A stretch of DNA of 33,034 nt from Legionellales bacterium UBA4759. Lineage in GTDB: Bacteria; Pseudomonadota; Gammaproteobacteria; Legionellales; Legionellaceae. Position numbers and translations under genes: made by a program. The notes under the pieces were generated by a model, which had not been told where the DNA came from, did no database searches, and was given only the letters and a program-made list of their open reading frames with translations. The stretch lies in the NCBI GenBank assembly GCA_002403515.1, contig DHHZ01000090.1:1-33034 (forward strand). The letters run 5' to 3'. Each line of letters opens with the position of its first letter. Position 1 is the first letter of the stretch. Shown here piece by piece: positions 17,781 through 25,788 of this stretch.

Positions 17781-18370
17781 GATTTCTTTTTGCTGTGCAC
17801 TCGCATCAATGCTTCTTGAATATAGTCTCGTTTTGAGCCTTCTTGCATTAAATTTTCTCGACTTTTTTCCAAATAATTTTTTTGTTTTTCTCTTTCCACC
17901 TTTTCTTTTCGCATTTGTCGTGCCTCATAACGATTTCTGGCTTTTTCTTTATCAAATTGCACGGTCTCTAGGGGATATATTTCAATACAATCCACAGGGC
18001 AAGGTTCCACACAAAGTCCACAGCCTGTACATTCCCAAGGAATAATTTCATGCATTTTTTTAGTGCTGCCAATGATGGCATCTACTGGACATGCCTGTAT
18101 GCATTTGGTGCAGCCAATACATGCTTCCTCACGAATCACCGCAACCGCTGGTGGCCTTTGTTGTTGCTCCATTTCTTTGGCATAAGCTTGCCACTGTACT
18201 TTAAGGAGCTCGCCAAGTGCGCGTAAAGTGGAAAGGCCGCCAGGAGGGCATTGGTTGATTTGTGCCTCTTTAGCCACGAGCGCTTGCGCATAGGGTCTAC
18301 AACCAGCATAGCCACATGAGCCACACTGGGTTTGGGGTAAGACATTTTCAATATCTTGCACTAAACTCAT
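17777..18370 (-). CDS. rnfB: RnfB/RsxB-like iron-sulfur protein lacking the membrane anchor
   Basis: 197 residues. It opens directly with the RnfB iron-sulfur domain (QCGSCGYAGCRPYAQAL, then CPPGG) and continues with two [4Fe-4S] ferredoxin motifs (CIGCTKCIQACPVD and CTGCGLCVEPCPVD, residues 85-130). The last 60 residues are Lys/Glu-rich and probably helical. Canonical RnfB begins with a transmembrane helix, absent here, and none of rnfA, C, D, G or E is adjacent. RnfB normally carries electrons in the ferredoxin:NAD oxidoreductase / SoxR-reducing complex. As a soluble orphan, this copy may instead serve the Fe-S enzyme Nth or another partner; that is inference. ATGA overlaps couple it to metG before and nth after. 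Confidence 0.9.
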   Translation of the reverse strand: MSLVQDIENVLPQTQCGSCGYAGCRPYAQALVAKEAQINQCPPGGLSTLRALGELLKVQWQAYAKEMEQQQRPPAVAVIREEACIGCTKCIQACPVDAIIGSTKKMHEIIPWECTGCGLCVEPCPVDCIEIYPLETVQFDKEKARNRYEARQMRKEKVEREKQKNYLEKSRENLMQEGSKRDYIQEALMRVHSKKKS

Positions 18371-20013
18371 GCATGAACCTCATTGTCTGCAAGCATGGCG
18401 GTCCATTGGTCAAGTTGCAAACGCGTGAGCAATGCTTCATAAGGCGTAATGCTTGTGCCTAATTGGGCAGAAAAGTTTTGCCATGACCAGTTGTCTTCTT
18501 TAAAAAAAGCTTGTGCTTTTTCACTCATGTTGGGTAACACTGGTGCTAGCAATTGCATCAATAATCGAAATCCATTGAGAGCCATGGTGCAAACAAGTTG
18601 CACTTGTGGTAATTGGGATTCATCTTTAGCCAGTACCCATGGTTTTTGGCTATCAACGTATTGGTTGATTTTATCTGCCAAAGCCATAATATGTCGGATT
18701 GCACGTGCATTATCACGTTGTTGGTAAGCTAAGATAATGTCTTGTGTTTCTGCGCTCCACTGTTTAAAAAGCACTGGATTTTCCAATTGATCTGACAATT
18801 GTCCGTTGAAATATTTGTGAATAAAACTCGCACTTCGGCTTGCAATATTGACTACTTTTCCAATCAAATCCGCATTGACGCGTTGAATGTAATCTTCTCC
18901 AGCCAAATCGAGGTCTTCTAAGCCGCCATTCATTTTTGCTGCGAAATAATAGCGTAAGGTATCTGTTGGAAAATGTTTAGAAAATTGCTGCGCTTGAACA
19001 AAAGTGCCACGTGATTTTGACATCTTTTGTCCATTGATGGTTAAAAAGCCATGAGTAAATATGGCATTGGGCAGGCGATATGCAGCGCTTTTTAAAAGTG
19101 CTGGCCAAAATAAAGAGTGAAAATACATGATGTCTTTACCCACATTATGGTAAAGCTCTACTTGACTATCTTTGCCCCAAAAACTATTGAAGTCGAGTTG
19201 TTGTTCTTGGCATAGTTTTTGGCATGCTGCCATATAACCAATGGGGGCATCTAACCACACATAAAAATATTTTTTCTCGGTGCCTGGAATTAAAAAACCA
19301 AAATAAGGTGCGTCACGTGAAATATCCCAAGGCTTTAATCCAGCATCAAACCATTCTTTTAATTTGTGTGCCATTTCAACAGGGATATGTCCGTTTTGTG
19401 TCCATGTGGATAAGAATTCTTGGTAGCGAGGTAAATTGAAAAAGTAATGCAAGGTATCGCGATACTCGGGTTTGCTGCCAGTCACGGTTGAAATAGCGTC
19501 AATCAGTTCGGTTGTGCTATAGGTCGCCCCGCATTTTTCACAATTATCACCATATTGCTCAGTAGCCCCACAGCGAGGACATGTGCCTTTGATATACCGA
19601 TCGGGCAAAAACATTTGGGCTTGGGTGTCGTAAGCTTGTGAAATAGTTTCCGTGAGGATGTCCCCATTTTTCTGTAATTTAGCGTAAATTTCCTCGACGA
19701 TAGCTAAATTTTCGGGGGAGTTAGTTGTGTGATAAACATCATAATGCACGGCATAGTCTTTGAGGTCTTTTTCGTGGCTTTTTTGAATGTTTTGGGTTAA
19801 TTCTTCAGGACTTATTCCCAATTGTTGAGCTTTAAGCATGATGGGGGTGCCATGCGCATCATCGCCACATAGACTAATACATTCATGGCCAAGTAGTCTT
19901 TGGGTGCGAACCCAAATATCAGTCATGATATGTTCTACCATATGTCCGAGATGTAAGGGGCCATTACCATAAGGAAGCGCGCTGGTGACCATCATTTTGG
20001 GCGTTTTTGTCAT
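18367..20013 (-). CDS. metG: Methionyl-tRNA synthetase, short form
   Basis: 548 residues from the ATG at 20013. The in-frame ATG at 20049 lies inside the hairpin at 20043-20065 and would add residues before the conserved MMVTSALPYGNG start, so it is rejected. Seen are the class I signature GPLHLGH, a zinc-knuckle pair (CPRCGATEQYGDNCEKC), WLDAPIGY, and KMSKS in NGQKMSKSRG, followed by the anticodon-binding helical domain. The C-terminal EMAP/Trbp111-like tRNA-binding domain of E. coli MetG (677 residues) is missing, as in other short forms. First gene of metG-rnfB-nth. Confidence 0.96.
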   Translation of the reverse strand: MTKTPKMMVTSALPYGNGPLHLGHMVEHIMTDIWVRTQRLLGHECISLCGDDAHGTPIMLKAQQLGISPEELTQNIQKSHEKDLKDYAVHYDVYHTTNSPENLAIVEEIYAKLQKNGDILTETISQAYDTQAQMFLPDRYIKGTCPRCGATEQYGDNCEKCGATYSTTELIDAISTVTGSKPEYRDTLHYFFNLPRYQEFLSTWTQNGHIPVEMAHKLKEWFDAGLKPWDISRDAPYFGFLIPGTEKKYFYVWLDAPIGYMAACQKLCQEQQLDFNSFWGKDSQVELYHNVGKDIMYFHSLFWPALLKSAAYRLPNAIFTHGFLTINGQKMSKSRGTFVQAQQFSKHFPTDTLRYYFAAKMNGGLEDLDLAGEDYIQRVNADLIGKVVNIASRSASFIHKYFNGQLSDQLENPVLFKQWSAETQDIILAYQQRDNARAIRHIMALADKINQYVDSQKPWVLAKDESQLPQVQLVCTMALNGFRLLMQLLAPVLPNMSEKAQAFFKEDNWSWQNFSAQLGTSITPYEALLTRLQLDQWTAMLADNEVHA

Positions 20014-20034
20014 GAATATTTTACCTAAAAGCTC

Positions 20035-20065
20035 TAAAAATGGCACCATTATATAATAATGGTGC
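20035..20065 (-). terminator. Hairpin terminator after the 83-residue membrane protein gene
   Basis: A perfect 9-base stem (20043-20051 with 20057-20065) around a 5-base loop is followed on the minus strand by CATTTTTA. It lies between the small gene and metG. The loop and stem also contain TATAAT on the minus strand (20049-20054), so the site could double as the -10 of metG. Confidence 0.6.
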
Positions 20066-20073
20066 GCAATAAG

Positions 20074-20325
20074 CTAACGGGATTTGTATATACCTTGCGG
20101 TGAATCTGGGGTATCTGGTGGGGGATTTTCGTCTGTATATTTTGGGTAGTTGGGTCGTTGTGGTTGAGGAATGGTTGGTTGAGGGTGTTTGAGAAATTGA
20201 TACAGCACACTGGAGCCTATCAGTGCAGTCAACATGTAAAGGGTAATTTCTTTTGCATTTTTGATTAAAAGATTGGCAAAAGCATTGATTTTTAGGGTTT
20301 CACATACTTGGTTCCAATTAAACAT
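20074..20325 (-). CDS. Small single-span membrane protein with Pro-rich tail, unknown
   Basis: 83 residues from the ATG at 20325. AAGGA ends 8 bases before this codon; the ATG three codons earlier (20334) overlaps the ribosome site, and the longest frame (20367) would begin inside the terminator of the upstream gene. Residues 1-30 are polar helix, about 32-50 form one transmembrane segment (ITLYMLTALIGSSVLYQFL), and the last 30 residues are Pro-rich (PQPTIPQPQRPNYP, ENPPPDTPDSP). I do not recognise a family. It follows the 122-residue membrane protein gene by 57 bases, separated by a terminator, and may depend on read-through. Confidence 0.6.
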   Translation of the reverse strand: MFNWNQVCETLKINAFANLLIKNAKEITLYMLTALIGSSVLYQFLKHPQPTIPQPQRPNYPKYTDENPPPDTPDSPQGIYKSR

Positions 20326-20341
20326 TTTATTCATCCTTGAA

Positions 20342-20364
20342 TAAAAAGGCCCTAAAAGGGCCTT
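20342..20364 (-). terminator. Rho-independent terminator after the 122-residue membrane protein gene
   Basis: On the minus strand AAGGCCC and GGGCCTT pair around a 5-base loop (stem arms 20346-20352 and 20358-20364) and are followed by TTTAT. It sits 18 bases after the stop of the 122-residue gene. Confidence 0.85.
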
Positions 20365-20381
20365 CATGATTTTGGAGCGAA

Positions 20382-20750
20382 TTACATTCTAGGTCGCTCT
20401 TCAGTAGCATCAGGACCATCAACATCAGCATGTTTACCTTCTTCAGGGCTATCGTTTCCTTGCTGAGCACCACCAGCTTCAACGCCAGATTGAGCTTTTG
20501 TTTCAGCTGATTTTTGAGCGAAGAAGACGGCATTGAAAAGAGCTGCTAATACAACACCTGCAAGCATCGCTGTTAAAGCAGGAATTGCATATCCTAACAA
20601 TACAGCAGGAACTGCGCTCATATAGTTTGCAAAAAAGCTAGATGCAGCAAAGTTAATAGCACCGATGGTTGCTGGTGAAAAATAATAGGTTGCTGCATAA
20701 GCTGCTGCGCCAGCGGTTACGCCAGAAAAAATAGAATATTGGTTTAACAT
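20382..20750 (-). CDS. Small Ala-rich multi-span membrane protein with acidic tail, unknown
   Basis: 122 residues from the ATG at 20750, chosen because AGAGGAG lies 6 bases upstream; the longer frame to 20813 would translate part of the structured leader. Residues 1-85 contain about three hydrophobic helices rich in Ala, Ser and Gly (GVTAGAAAYAATYYF, SAVPAVLLGYAIPALTAML, VVLAALFNAVFFA). The last 35 residues are hydrophilic and acidic (QSGVEAGGAQQG, DSPEEGKHADVDGPD). No family recognised. It has a near-ideal promoter, a long leader, a strong ribosome site and its own terminator, so it looks like a well-expressed, separately regulated gene. Function unknown. Confidence 0.7.
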   Translation of the reverse strand: MLNQYSIFSGVTAGAAAYAATYYFSPATIGAINFAASSFFANYMSAVPAVLLGYAIPALTAMLAGVVLAALFNAVFFAQKSAETKAQSGVEAGGAQQGNDSPEEGKHADVDGPDATEERPRM

Positions 20751-20907
20751 GTATTGCTCCTCTTTCGAATGTATATGCGAGTTTTTTGACATTCCCCTCG
20801 TTTTATAAAACAAGGGATTTCAAATAAGGTAGGGTCTTGCTGCTGGAGTCTTATGCGTTTGATTTCACAAGCTATCAGCTTGAGTCCCACGATTTATCCT
20901 AAAGGAT
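20751..20907 (-). promoter_or_regulatory. Structured 5' leader (about 155 nt) of the small membrane protein gene
   Basis: The leader holds a perfect 6-base stem with a 3-base loop (CAAGCT-GAT-AGCTTG) and a near-perfect 22-base palindrome at 20795-20816 (arms CCCT/AGGG and GTTTTA/TAAAAC), about 45 bases before the ATG. No known riboswitch consensus was recognised. It could be a translation-control element or a small RNA processed from the leader. Confidence 0.4.
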
Positions 20908-20913
20908 GAAAAG

Positions 20914-20942
20914 ATAATACAGCAACAATCTTGATTGCACAA
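20914..20942 (-). promoter_or_regulatory. Sigma70 promoter of the 122-residue membrane protein gene
   Basis: On the minus strand TTGTGC (20937-20942) and TATTAT (20914-20919) are 17 bases apart, predicting a start near 20907. Confidence 0.65.
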
Positions 20943-21070
20943 GAGTATAAATAAGGGTTAAATTATACTTAAAAATGAGCGTTAATGTTAGCAAAGCCGA
21001 ATTTTCAACTCTTTTCTTGTGTATAAAAAAAAGATAAAATACAGCTTAATTTGTTTTTTTATAGAAAAAA

Positions 21071-21637
21071 ATGGCTAAAAAAGTAGTTGTTGGGATCACT
21101 GGCGCATCGGGATTTATTTATGCTTTGCGTTTGATTGAACATTTGAAAGCCCTCGGTGTTGAAGTGCATGTTGTGATGACCAAGGCCGCCCAAATTACCC
21201 GTGATCAAGAAACCCAAATTAGCTTAAGTGCTTTTAAGAAACTTTTCGATTACTTCCATCCCATTGAGGATATTGGCGCAAGCATTGCCAGTGGTTCTTT
21301 TCAATACGATGGCATGGTAATTTTACCTTGCTCCATGAATACTTTGGCAGAATTGGCATGCGGTATCACCAATAATTTATTAACTCGAGCAGCAGATGTG
21401 TGCTTGAAAGAGCGACGACGTCTTATCATCATGCCAAGGGAGACACCTTTGCATGCCATTCATCTTCGTAATATGACCAGTTTGAGTGAATTGGGGGCAA
21501 TTATTTACCCCCCGATGCCTGCTTTTTATCAACATCCCCAATCGATTGAGGAAATGGTTGATCATACCCTCGGTCGCATCTTGTCCTTGTTGGGTTTTGA
21601 ACAAGTGCTTGCGCCAGAGTGGCAGGGTTGGCGTTAA
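21071..21637 (+). CDS. ubiX: Flavin prenyltransferase UbiX
   Basis: 188 residues, full length. It starts with the flavin-binding GITGASGFIYALRLIEHL and keeps SGSFQYDGMVILPCSMNTLAELA, the ITNNLLTRAADVCLKERR helix with its conserved basic residues, and PRETPLHAIHLRNM, all typical of the Pad1/UbiX family. It prenylates FMN to make the cofactor of UbiD, the decarboxylase in ubiquinone synthesis; ubiD is not in the window. The ribosome site is weak. A TGTGTATAA sequence lies about 45 bases upstream. Its stop shares TTAA with the queC stop in tail-to-tail overlap. Confidence 0.97.
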   Translation: MAKKVVVGITGASGFIYALRLIEHLKALGVEVHVVMTKAAQITRDQETQISLSAFKKLFDYFHPIEDIGASIASGSFQYDGMVILPCSMNTLAELACGITNNLLTRAADVCLKERRRLIIMPRETPLHAIHLRNMTSLSELGAIIYPPMPAFYQHPQSIEEMVDHTLGRILSLLGFEQVLAPEWQGWR

Positions 21638-22311
21638 GTATTATAGATGGTTGGGTCTTCTGTGTGTAATTCTACAAAACCATTTTTGCGCATCACGCAG
21701 CTATCACAAGTCCCACAAGCTTTACCCTCTTTAGAGAGGCGATAGCAAGAGACAGTCATTTGATAATCTACACCCAATAGCAAACCTTCTTGAATGATTC
21801 TAGATTTTGACCAATGTAATAAAGGCGCATGAATACGAAAGTTTTGTCCTTCTAGGCCTGTTTTGGTTGCCAATTGTGCCAAATGCTCAAAACTGGCTAG
21901 AAAAGCTGGTCGACAATCTGGGTAATTGGAATAGTCAACAACATTGGCACCAATAAAAATGTCATAAGCACCAATGACCTCTGCGTATGCAAGTGCCAAA
22001 GATAACATGATGGTATTGCGAGCAGGCACATAAGTATTGGGGATATTTTTCGATTTGGCGTAATCTTCAACTTGAAGTTTTTGATCAGTTAATGAAGAGC
22101 CACCAAGCGCGCTTAAATTAATGTTTAATACTTTGTGCTCAGAGACTTCAAAATGTTGGGCTATTTTTTTTGCGGCTTCAAGCTCGGCAATGTGACGTTG
22201 CCCATAATCTACACTCAAAGCAAAACAATCATAACCTTCTGATTTTGCAATCGCAAGACATGTGGTTGAATCCAACCCACCAGATAATAAGACAATCGCT
22301 TTAGGCAGCAC
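21634..22311 (-). CDS. queC: 7-cyano-7-deazaguanine synthase
   Basis: 225 residues from a GTG with AGAGG about 8 bases upstream. It has the ATP-pyrophosphatase loop LLSGGLDSTT at residues 8-17, YVPARNTIM, and the C-terminal zinc site (C-Y-R near 187 and CGTCDSC). QueC converts 7-carboxy-7-deazaguanine to preQ0 with ATP and ammonia, for queuosine in tRNA. No preQ1 riboswitch was seen in the upstream region. Other que genes are not nearby. Confidence 0.97.
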   Translation of the reverse strand: MLPKAIVLLSGGLDSTTCLAIAKSEGYDCFALSVDYGQRHIAELEAAKKIAQHFEVSEHKVLNINLSALGGSSLTDQKLQVEDYAKSKNIPNTYVPARNTIMLSLALAYAEVIGAYDIFIGANVVDYSNYPDCRPAFLASFEHLAQLATKTGLEGQNFRIHAPLLHWSKSRIIQEGLLLGVDYQMTVSCYRLSKEGKACGTCDSCVMRKNGFVELHTEDPTIYNT

Positions 22312-22522
22312 TTTGATACCTCTGTTTAAAAAATGAAAAATTTATCATAAATTTATCACAAACTTAAAAAAATGTTAAGGTTTTTAATCCATCATCGAGA
22401 TGGTGAAGTGTAAATACAAATCATGGTCGCATCTTTTTTGGCTGTTAGAACCCTATGAAAGTTCGTGTATTTTATTCACATTTGCTGTATAATTAGCCCA
22501 TGTTTAGCATTTTAGTACAGTT
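22312..22522. other. AT-rich divergent intergenic region with tandem 11-base repeats and a DnaA-box-like site
   Basis: This is 211 bases between divergent queC and mnmG. It contains two adjacent 11-base repeats, TTTATCATAAA (22341-22351) and TTTATCACAAA (22352-22362), differing at one base. A TTATTCACA at 22472-22480 fits the DnaA-box consensus TTATnCACA, and TATAAT at 22488-22493 is a likely mnmG -10. It could be only a double promoter, or part of a replication origin; a single consensus box is weak evidence. Confidence 0.4.
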
Positions 22523-24403
22523 ATGTTCGTTGAAGAAAGTTTTGATGTAATTGTTATTGGTGGTGGTCACGCAGGTACCGAGGCAGCTTTAGCATCGGCC
22601 AGACAGGGCGTAAAGACTTTATTACTCACTCATAATATTGATACCTTAGGGCAAATGTCTTGCAATCCAGCGATTGGGGGTATTGGTAAGGGGCATTTGG
22701 TTAAAGAAATCGATGCTCTTGATGGCGTGATGGCCAAAGCCATTGACCATGCAGGTATTCAGTTTAGAATTTTAAATGCAACTAAAGGGCCTGCTGTACA
22801 GGCAACCCGTGCGCAAGCAGATAGACAACTCTATCGTCAATACGTCAGAAAAGCACTGGAAAACCAAGAAAATTTATCTATTTTCCAGCAATCCGTTGAC
22901 GATATTTTGATTGAAAATGGTCGAGCCATTGGTGTTGTAACTCAATTGGGCTTGCGGTTTTTTGCCAAATCCATTGTTTTAACCGCAGGAACATTTCTTG
23001 ATGGTCGAATTCATGTGGGGTTACAACAACATGCCGGTGGTCGTGCCGGATGTCCGCCAGCACAACGTCTTGCTGAGCGTTTACGCGCTTTGAATTTGCC
23101 TGTTGGGCGTTTGAAAACAGGAACACCTGCAAGAATTGATGCGCGAAGCCTAGACTTTTCTGTAATGACGCCTCAGCCAGGTGATACCCCCACACCAGTA
23201 TTTTCTTTTTTAGGTCATGTGAATCAACATCCCCAACAAGTGCCTTGTTATATCACAACGACCACACCGCAAACCCATGAAATTATTCGTGCGAATTTAC
23301 ATCAATCACCGATGTATGCAGGTGTCATTGAAGGCATTGGACCACGCTATTGTCCATCGATTGAAGACAAAGTGGTGCGATTTGCAGATAAAGATCATCA
23401 TCAGATTTTTGTTGAACCCGAAGGTTTGCATACCCATGAAATTTATCCAAATGGTATTTCAACAAGTTTGCCCTATGAGGTTCAGGTGCAATTTATCCGA
23501 ACCATCAAAGGTTTTGAAAATGCGCATATTACCCGCCCAGGCTATGCGATAGAATATGATTATTTTGACCCTCGCGGTTTAACGCATTATTTACAAACCA
23601 AGCCGATTGAAAATCTGTTTTTTGCCGGTCAAATTAATGGGACTACTGGCTATGAAGAAGCAGCAGCTCAAGGTTTGATTGCAGGTTTAAATGCAGGTCG
23701 TTTCGCTTTAGAAAAGCCCATGTGGTATCCAGGTCGAGATGAGGCCTATATAGGTGTTTTAATTGATGATTTGGTCACCAAGGGTACTCAAGAGCCTTAT
23801 CGCATGTTTACTTCTCGCGCTGAGTATCGTTTGTTATTAAGAGAAGACAATGCCGATTTGCGTTTGACAGCAATTGGCCGTGATTTAGGGGTCGTTGGTG
23901 ACACCCGTTGGTCGAGTTTTCAACAAAAGCGTGAAAGCATCGAGCAGACGCATCAATTGCTACAACAAAAGTGGGTAAAATTGGATTATGCTAAATATTT
24001 AAAAGACACTTTAAATAACCCCATGTCGCATGATTGTCGGGCAGATGATTTGATGAAGCGTCCTGAGGTAAAATATGCACATTTACAATCCATTGCTGAA
24101 TTAGAGTTGCCGGAAGTTGATAAAGACGTGGCAGAGCAAATTGAAATATCTTTAAAATATGAGGGTTATATCAAACGTCAAATAGAAGATATTGCTCGCA
24201 TGAAGAAGTTAGAAAAAACCATGCTTCCAAGTCCTTTTGATTATAAGAATGTGTTGGGTTTATCCTCTGAAGTTATTCAAAAACTTAATCATGCGCAACC
24301 GCAAAATATTGGTCAAGCAACTCGGATATCCGGTATGACGCCAGCGGCAATATCTTTATTACTTGTCCATTTAAAAAAGAATAAATTATCACTTGAAATT
24401 TAA
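22523..24403 (+). CDS. mnmG: tRNA uridine-5-carboxymethylaminomethyl modification enzyme MnmG (GidA)
   Basis: 626 residues, full length. The FAD-binding GGGHAGTEAALASARQG is at residues 13-29, followed by CNPAIGGIGKGHLVKEIDALDG, and by YCPSIEDKVVRF with the conserved catalytic Cys. The C-terminal helical domain that contacts tRNA and MnmE is present. A GGRAGCPPAQ segment has Cys where GidA proteins commonly have Asp. With MnmE it modifies the wobble uridine of several tRNAs. First gene of the run that continues with rsmG, parA and parB, the arrangement often found near bacterial chromosome origins; here mnmE and rpmH are not upstream. Confidence 0.98.
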   Translation: MFVEESFDVIVIGGGHAGTEAALASARQGVKTLLLTHNIDTLGQMSCNPAIGGIGKGHLVKEIDALDGVMAKAIDHAGIQFRILNATKGPAVQATRAQADRQLYRQYVRKALENQENLSIFQQSVDDILIENGRAIGVVTQLGLRFFAKSIVLTAGTFLDGRIHVGLQQHAGGRAGCPPAQRLAERLRALNLPVGRLKTGTPARIDARSLDFSVMTPQPGDTPTPVFSFLGHVNQHPQQVPCYITTTTPQTHEIIRANLHQSPMYAGVIEGIGPRYCPSIEDKVVRFADKDHHQIFVEPEGLHTHEIYPNGISTSLPYEVQVQFIRTIKGFENAHITRPGYAIEYDYFDPRGLTHYLQTKPIENLFFAGQINGTTGYEEAAAQGLIAGLNAGRFALEKPMWYPGRDEAYIGVLIDDLVTKGTQEPYRMFTSRAEYRLLLREDNADLRLTAIGRDLGVVGDTRWSSFQQKRESIEQTHQLLQQKWVKLDYAKYLKDTLNNPMSHDCRADDLMKRPEVKYAHLQSIAELELPEVDKDVAEQIEISLKYEGYIKRQIEDIARMKKLEKTMLPSPFDYKNVLGLSSEVIQKLNHAQPQNIGQATRISGMTPAAISLLLVHLKKNKLSLEI

Positions 24404-24406
24404 ATT

Positions 24407-25015
24407 ATGAGCCAGTTATTAAAAAAATTACAAGCAGCGCTCCCAGAGGCTTATCAAAATAAAGCGCCAGCATTTGAAAAGTTTTTAGAGCTTTTGATTC
24501 GCTGGAATAAAACCTACAATTTGACGGCCATTCGTGATGTCTCACAAATGATACCTTTGCATCTTTTGGATTGTTTAGCCATCGTACCTTGTATGCATGG
24601 CAAACGGATTCTTGATGTAGGAACAGGTGCAGGTTTCCCAGGGATTCCTTTGGCAATTTGTTTACCAGAATTAGAATTTACCTTGGTTGAAAGCAACGGT
24701 AAACGTATACAATTTTTGCAAACCGTGAAACATGAGTTGCAACTCAATAACATAAATATTTGGCAAGGACGCATTGAACAGTACCAACCTGACGCAGGCT
24801 TTGATACTATAACATCTAGAGCATTTAGCAATCTTGCACAATTTATGGATTTAACCAAACATGTCTGTGCAAAAGATGGGATCTGGTGTGCGATGAAGGG
24901 CCAAATTCCTGAAGAAGAATTGGCTAAAATTCCTTACCCTTATGAGATTTTTTCATATGAAATCCCAGGGCAATCGGTTGCTCGATGTTGTATCCTCATC
25001 AAACATAAGGAATAG
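24407..25015 (+). CDS. rsmG: 16S rRNA (guanine-527-N7)-methyltransferase RsmG (GidB)
   Basis: 202 residues, the family's usual size. It has KTYNLTAIRD and HLLDCLAI near residues 35-62, the SAM-binding RILDVGTGAGFPGIPLAI at 65-82, and SRAFSNLAQFMD. It methylates N7 of G527 in 16S rRNA. It begins 3 bases after the mnmG stop and ends 2 bases before parA, consistent with one transcript. Confidence 0.97.
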   Translation: MSQLLKKLQAALPEAYQNKAPAFEKFLELLIRWNKTYNLTAIRDVSQMIPLHLLDCLAIVPCMHGKRILDVGTGAGFPGIPLAICLPELEFTLVESNGKRIQFLQTVKHELQLNNINIWQGRIEQYQPDAGFDTITSRAFSNLAQFMDLTKHVCAKDGIWCAMKGQIPEEELAKIPYPYEIFSYEIPGQSVARCCILIKHKE

Positions 25016-25017
25016 AA

Positions 25018-25788
25018 ATGGTACAAATTATTGCCATAACAAATCAAAAAGGTGGCGTTGGAAAGACCACCACTGCAATAAATTTAACCGCAAGCCTTGC
25101 GATGAAAAAAAAACGAGTTTTGTTAATTGATTGTGATCCGCAAGGAAACGCCACAACCGGGAGTGGTGTGGATAAAAATAGTCTTGATAAAGGCTTACAA
25201 GATGTTTTATTAGAACAATGTCAAATTCAAGATGCCATTTTGGCCACTGCACATGCTTATGATATTTTAGCCACCAATAGCGATTTAACCGCGGCAGAGG
25301 TTGGTCTGATGCAACAAAATCATCGAAGTCATGTTTTAAAACAAGCCATTGATAGCGTTAAAAATCATTATGATTATATTATTATTGATTGCCCACCCGC
25401 ATTAAACACGCTGACTTTAAATGCCTTGGTTGCCTCTGATTCTTTATTAATACCCATGCAATGTGAATATTTCGCCCTTGAAGGTTTGGCCGCATTGATA
25501 GCAACCATGCAGCAAGTACAACAGCATTTGAATCCTAAACTAAAATTACTGGGTGTTTTACGAACCATGTTTGATCCACGCAGTCGATTATCCAGTGAAG
25601 TTTCAAAACAATTATTACAACATTTTGGTGAAAAAGTTTTTCGAGTGAGTATCCCTAAAAACGTGAAATTGGCTGAGGCACCAAGCCATGGGTTGCCTGT
25701 GAATATTTATTCACGCTTGTCAGTGGGTTCAAAAGCTTATATGGTATTGGCAGAAGAAATTGTTGCCAAGCAGGAGGTTTATGCATGA
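25018..25788 (+). CDS. parA: Chromosome-partitioning ATPase ParA (Soj)
   Basis: 256 residues, the short chromosomal ParA form with no N-terminal DNA-binding domain. It has the deviant Walker A QKGGVGKTTTAINL at residues 9-22, Walker A' LIDCDPQGNATTG, and Walker B YIIIDCPPAL. It forms an ATP-dependent gradient on the nucleoid that moves ParB-parS complexes apart. AAGGA precedes the ATG by about 6 bases. The stop overlaps the parB start by 4 bases. Confidence 0.97.
   Translation: MVQIIAITNQKGGVGKTTTAINLTASLAMKKKRVLLIDCDPQGNATTGSGVDKNSLDKGLQDVLLEQCQIQDAILATAHAYDILATNSDLTAAEVGLMQQNHRSHVLKQAIDSVKNHYDYIIIDCPPALNTLTLNALVASDSLLIPMQCEYFALEGLAALIATMQQVQQHLNPKLKLLGVLRTMFDPRSRLSSEVSKQLLQHFGEKVFRVSIPKNVKLAEAPSHGLPVNIYSRLSVGSKAYMVLAEEIVAKQEVYA

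Noticed and set aside
20013..20049. Longer metG start at 20049
   Set aside because: The codon lies in a perfect hairpin, and the extra residues precede the conserved start of MetRS.
20325..20367. Longer start for the 83-residue membrane protein (MKALLGPFYSR...)
   Set aside because: These codons are the rho-independent terminator of the previous gene; AAGGA fits the ATG at 20325.
20751..20813. Longer start for the 122-residue membrane protein
   Set aside because: It would translate the leader; AGAGGAG sits 6 bases before the ATG at 20750.
22312..22400. preQ1 riboswitch before queC
   Set aside because: The leader has no preQ1 aptamer stem or its A-rich tail; only AT-rich repeats are present.
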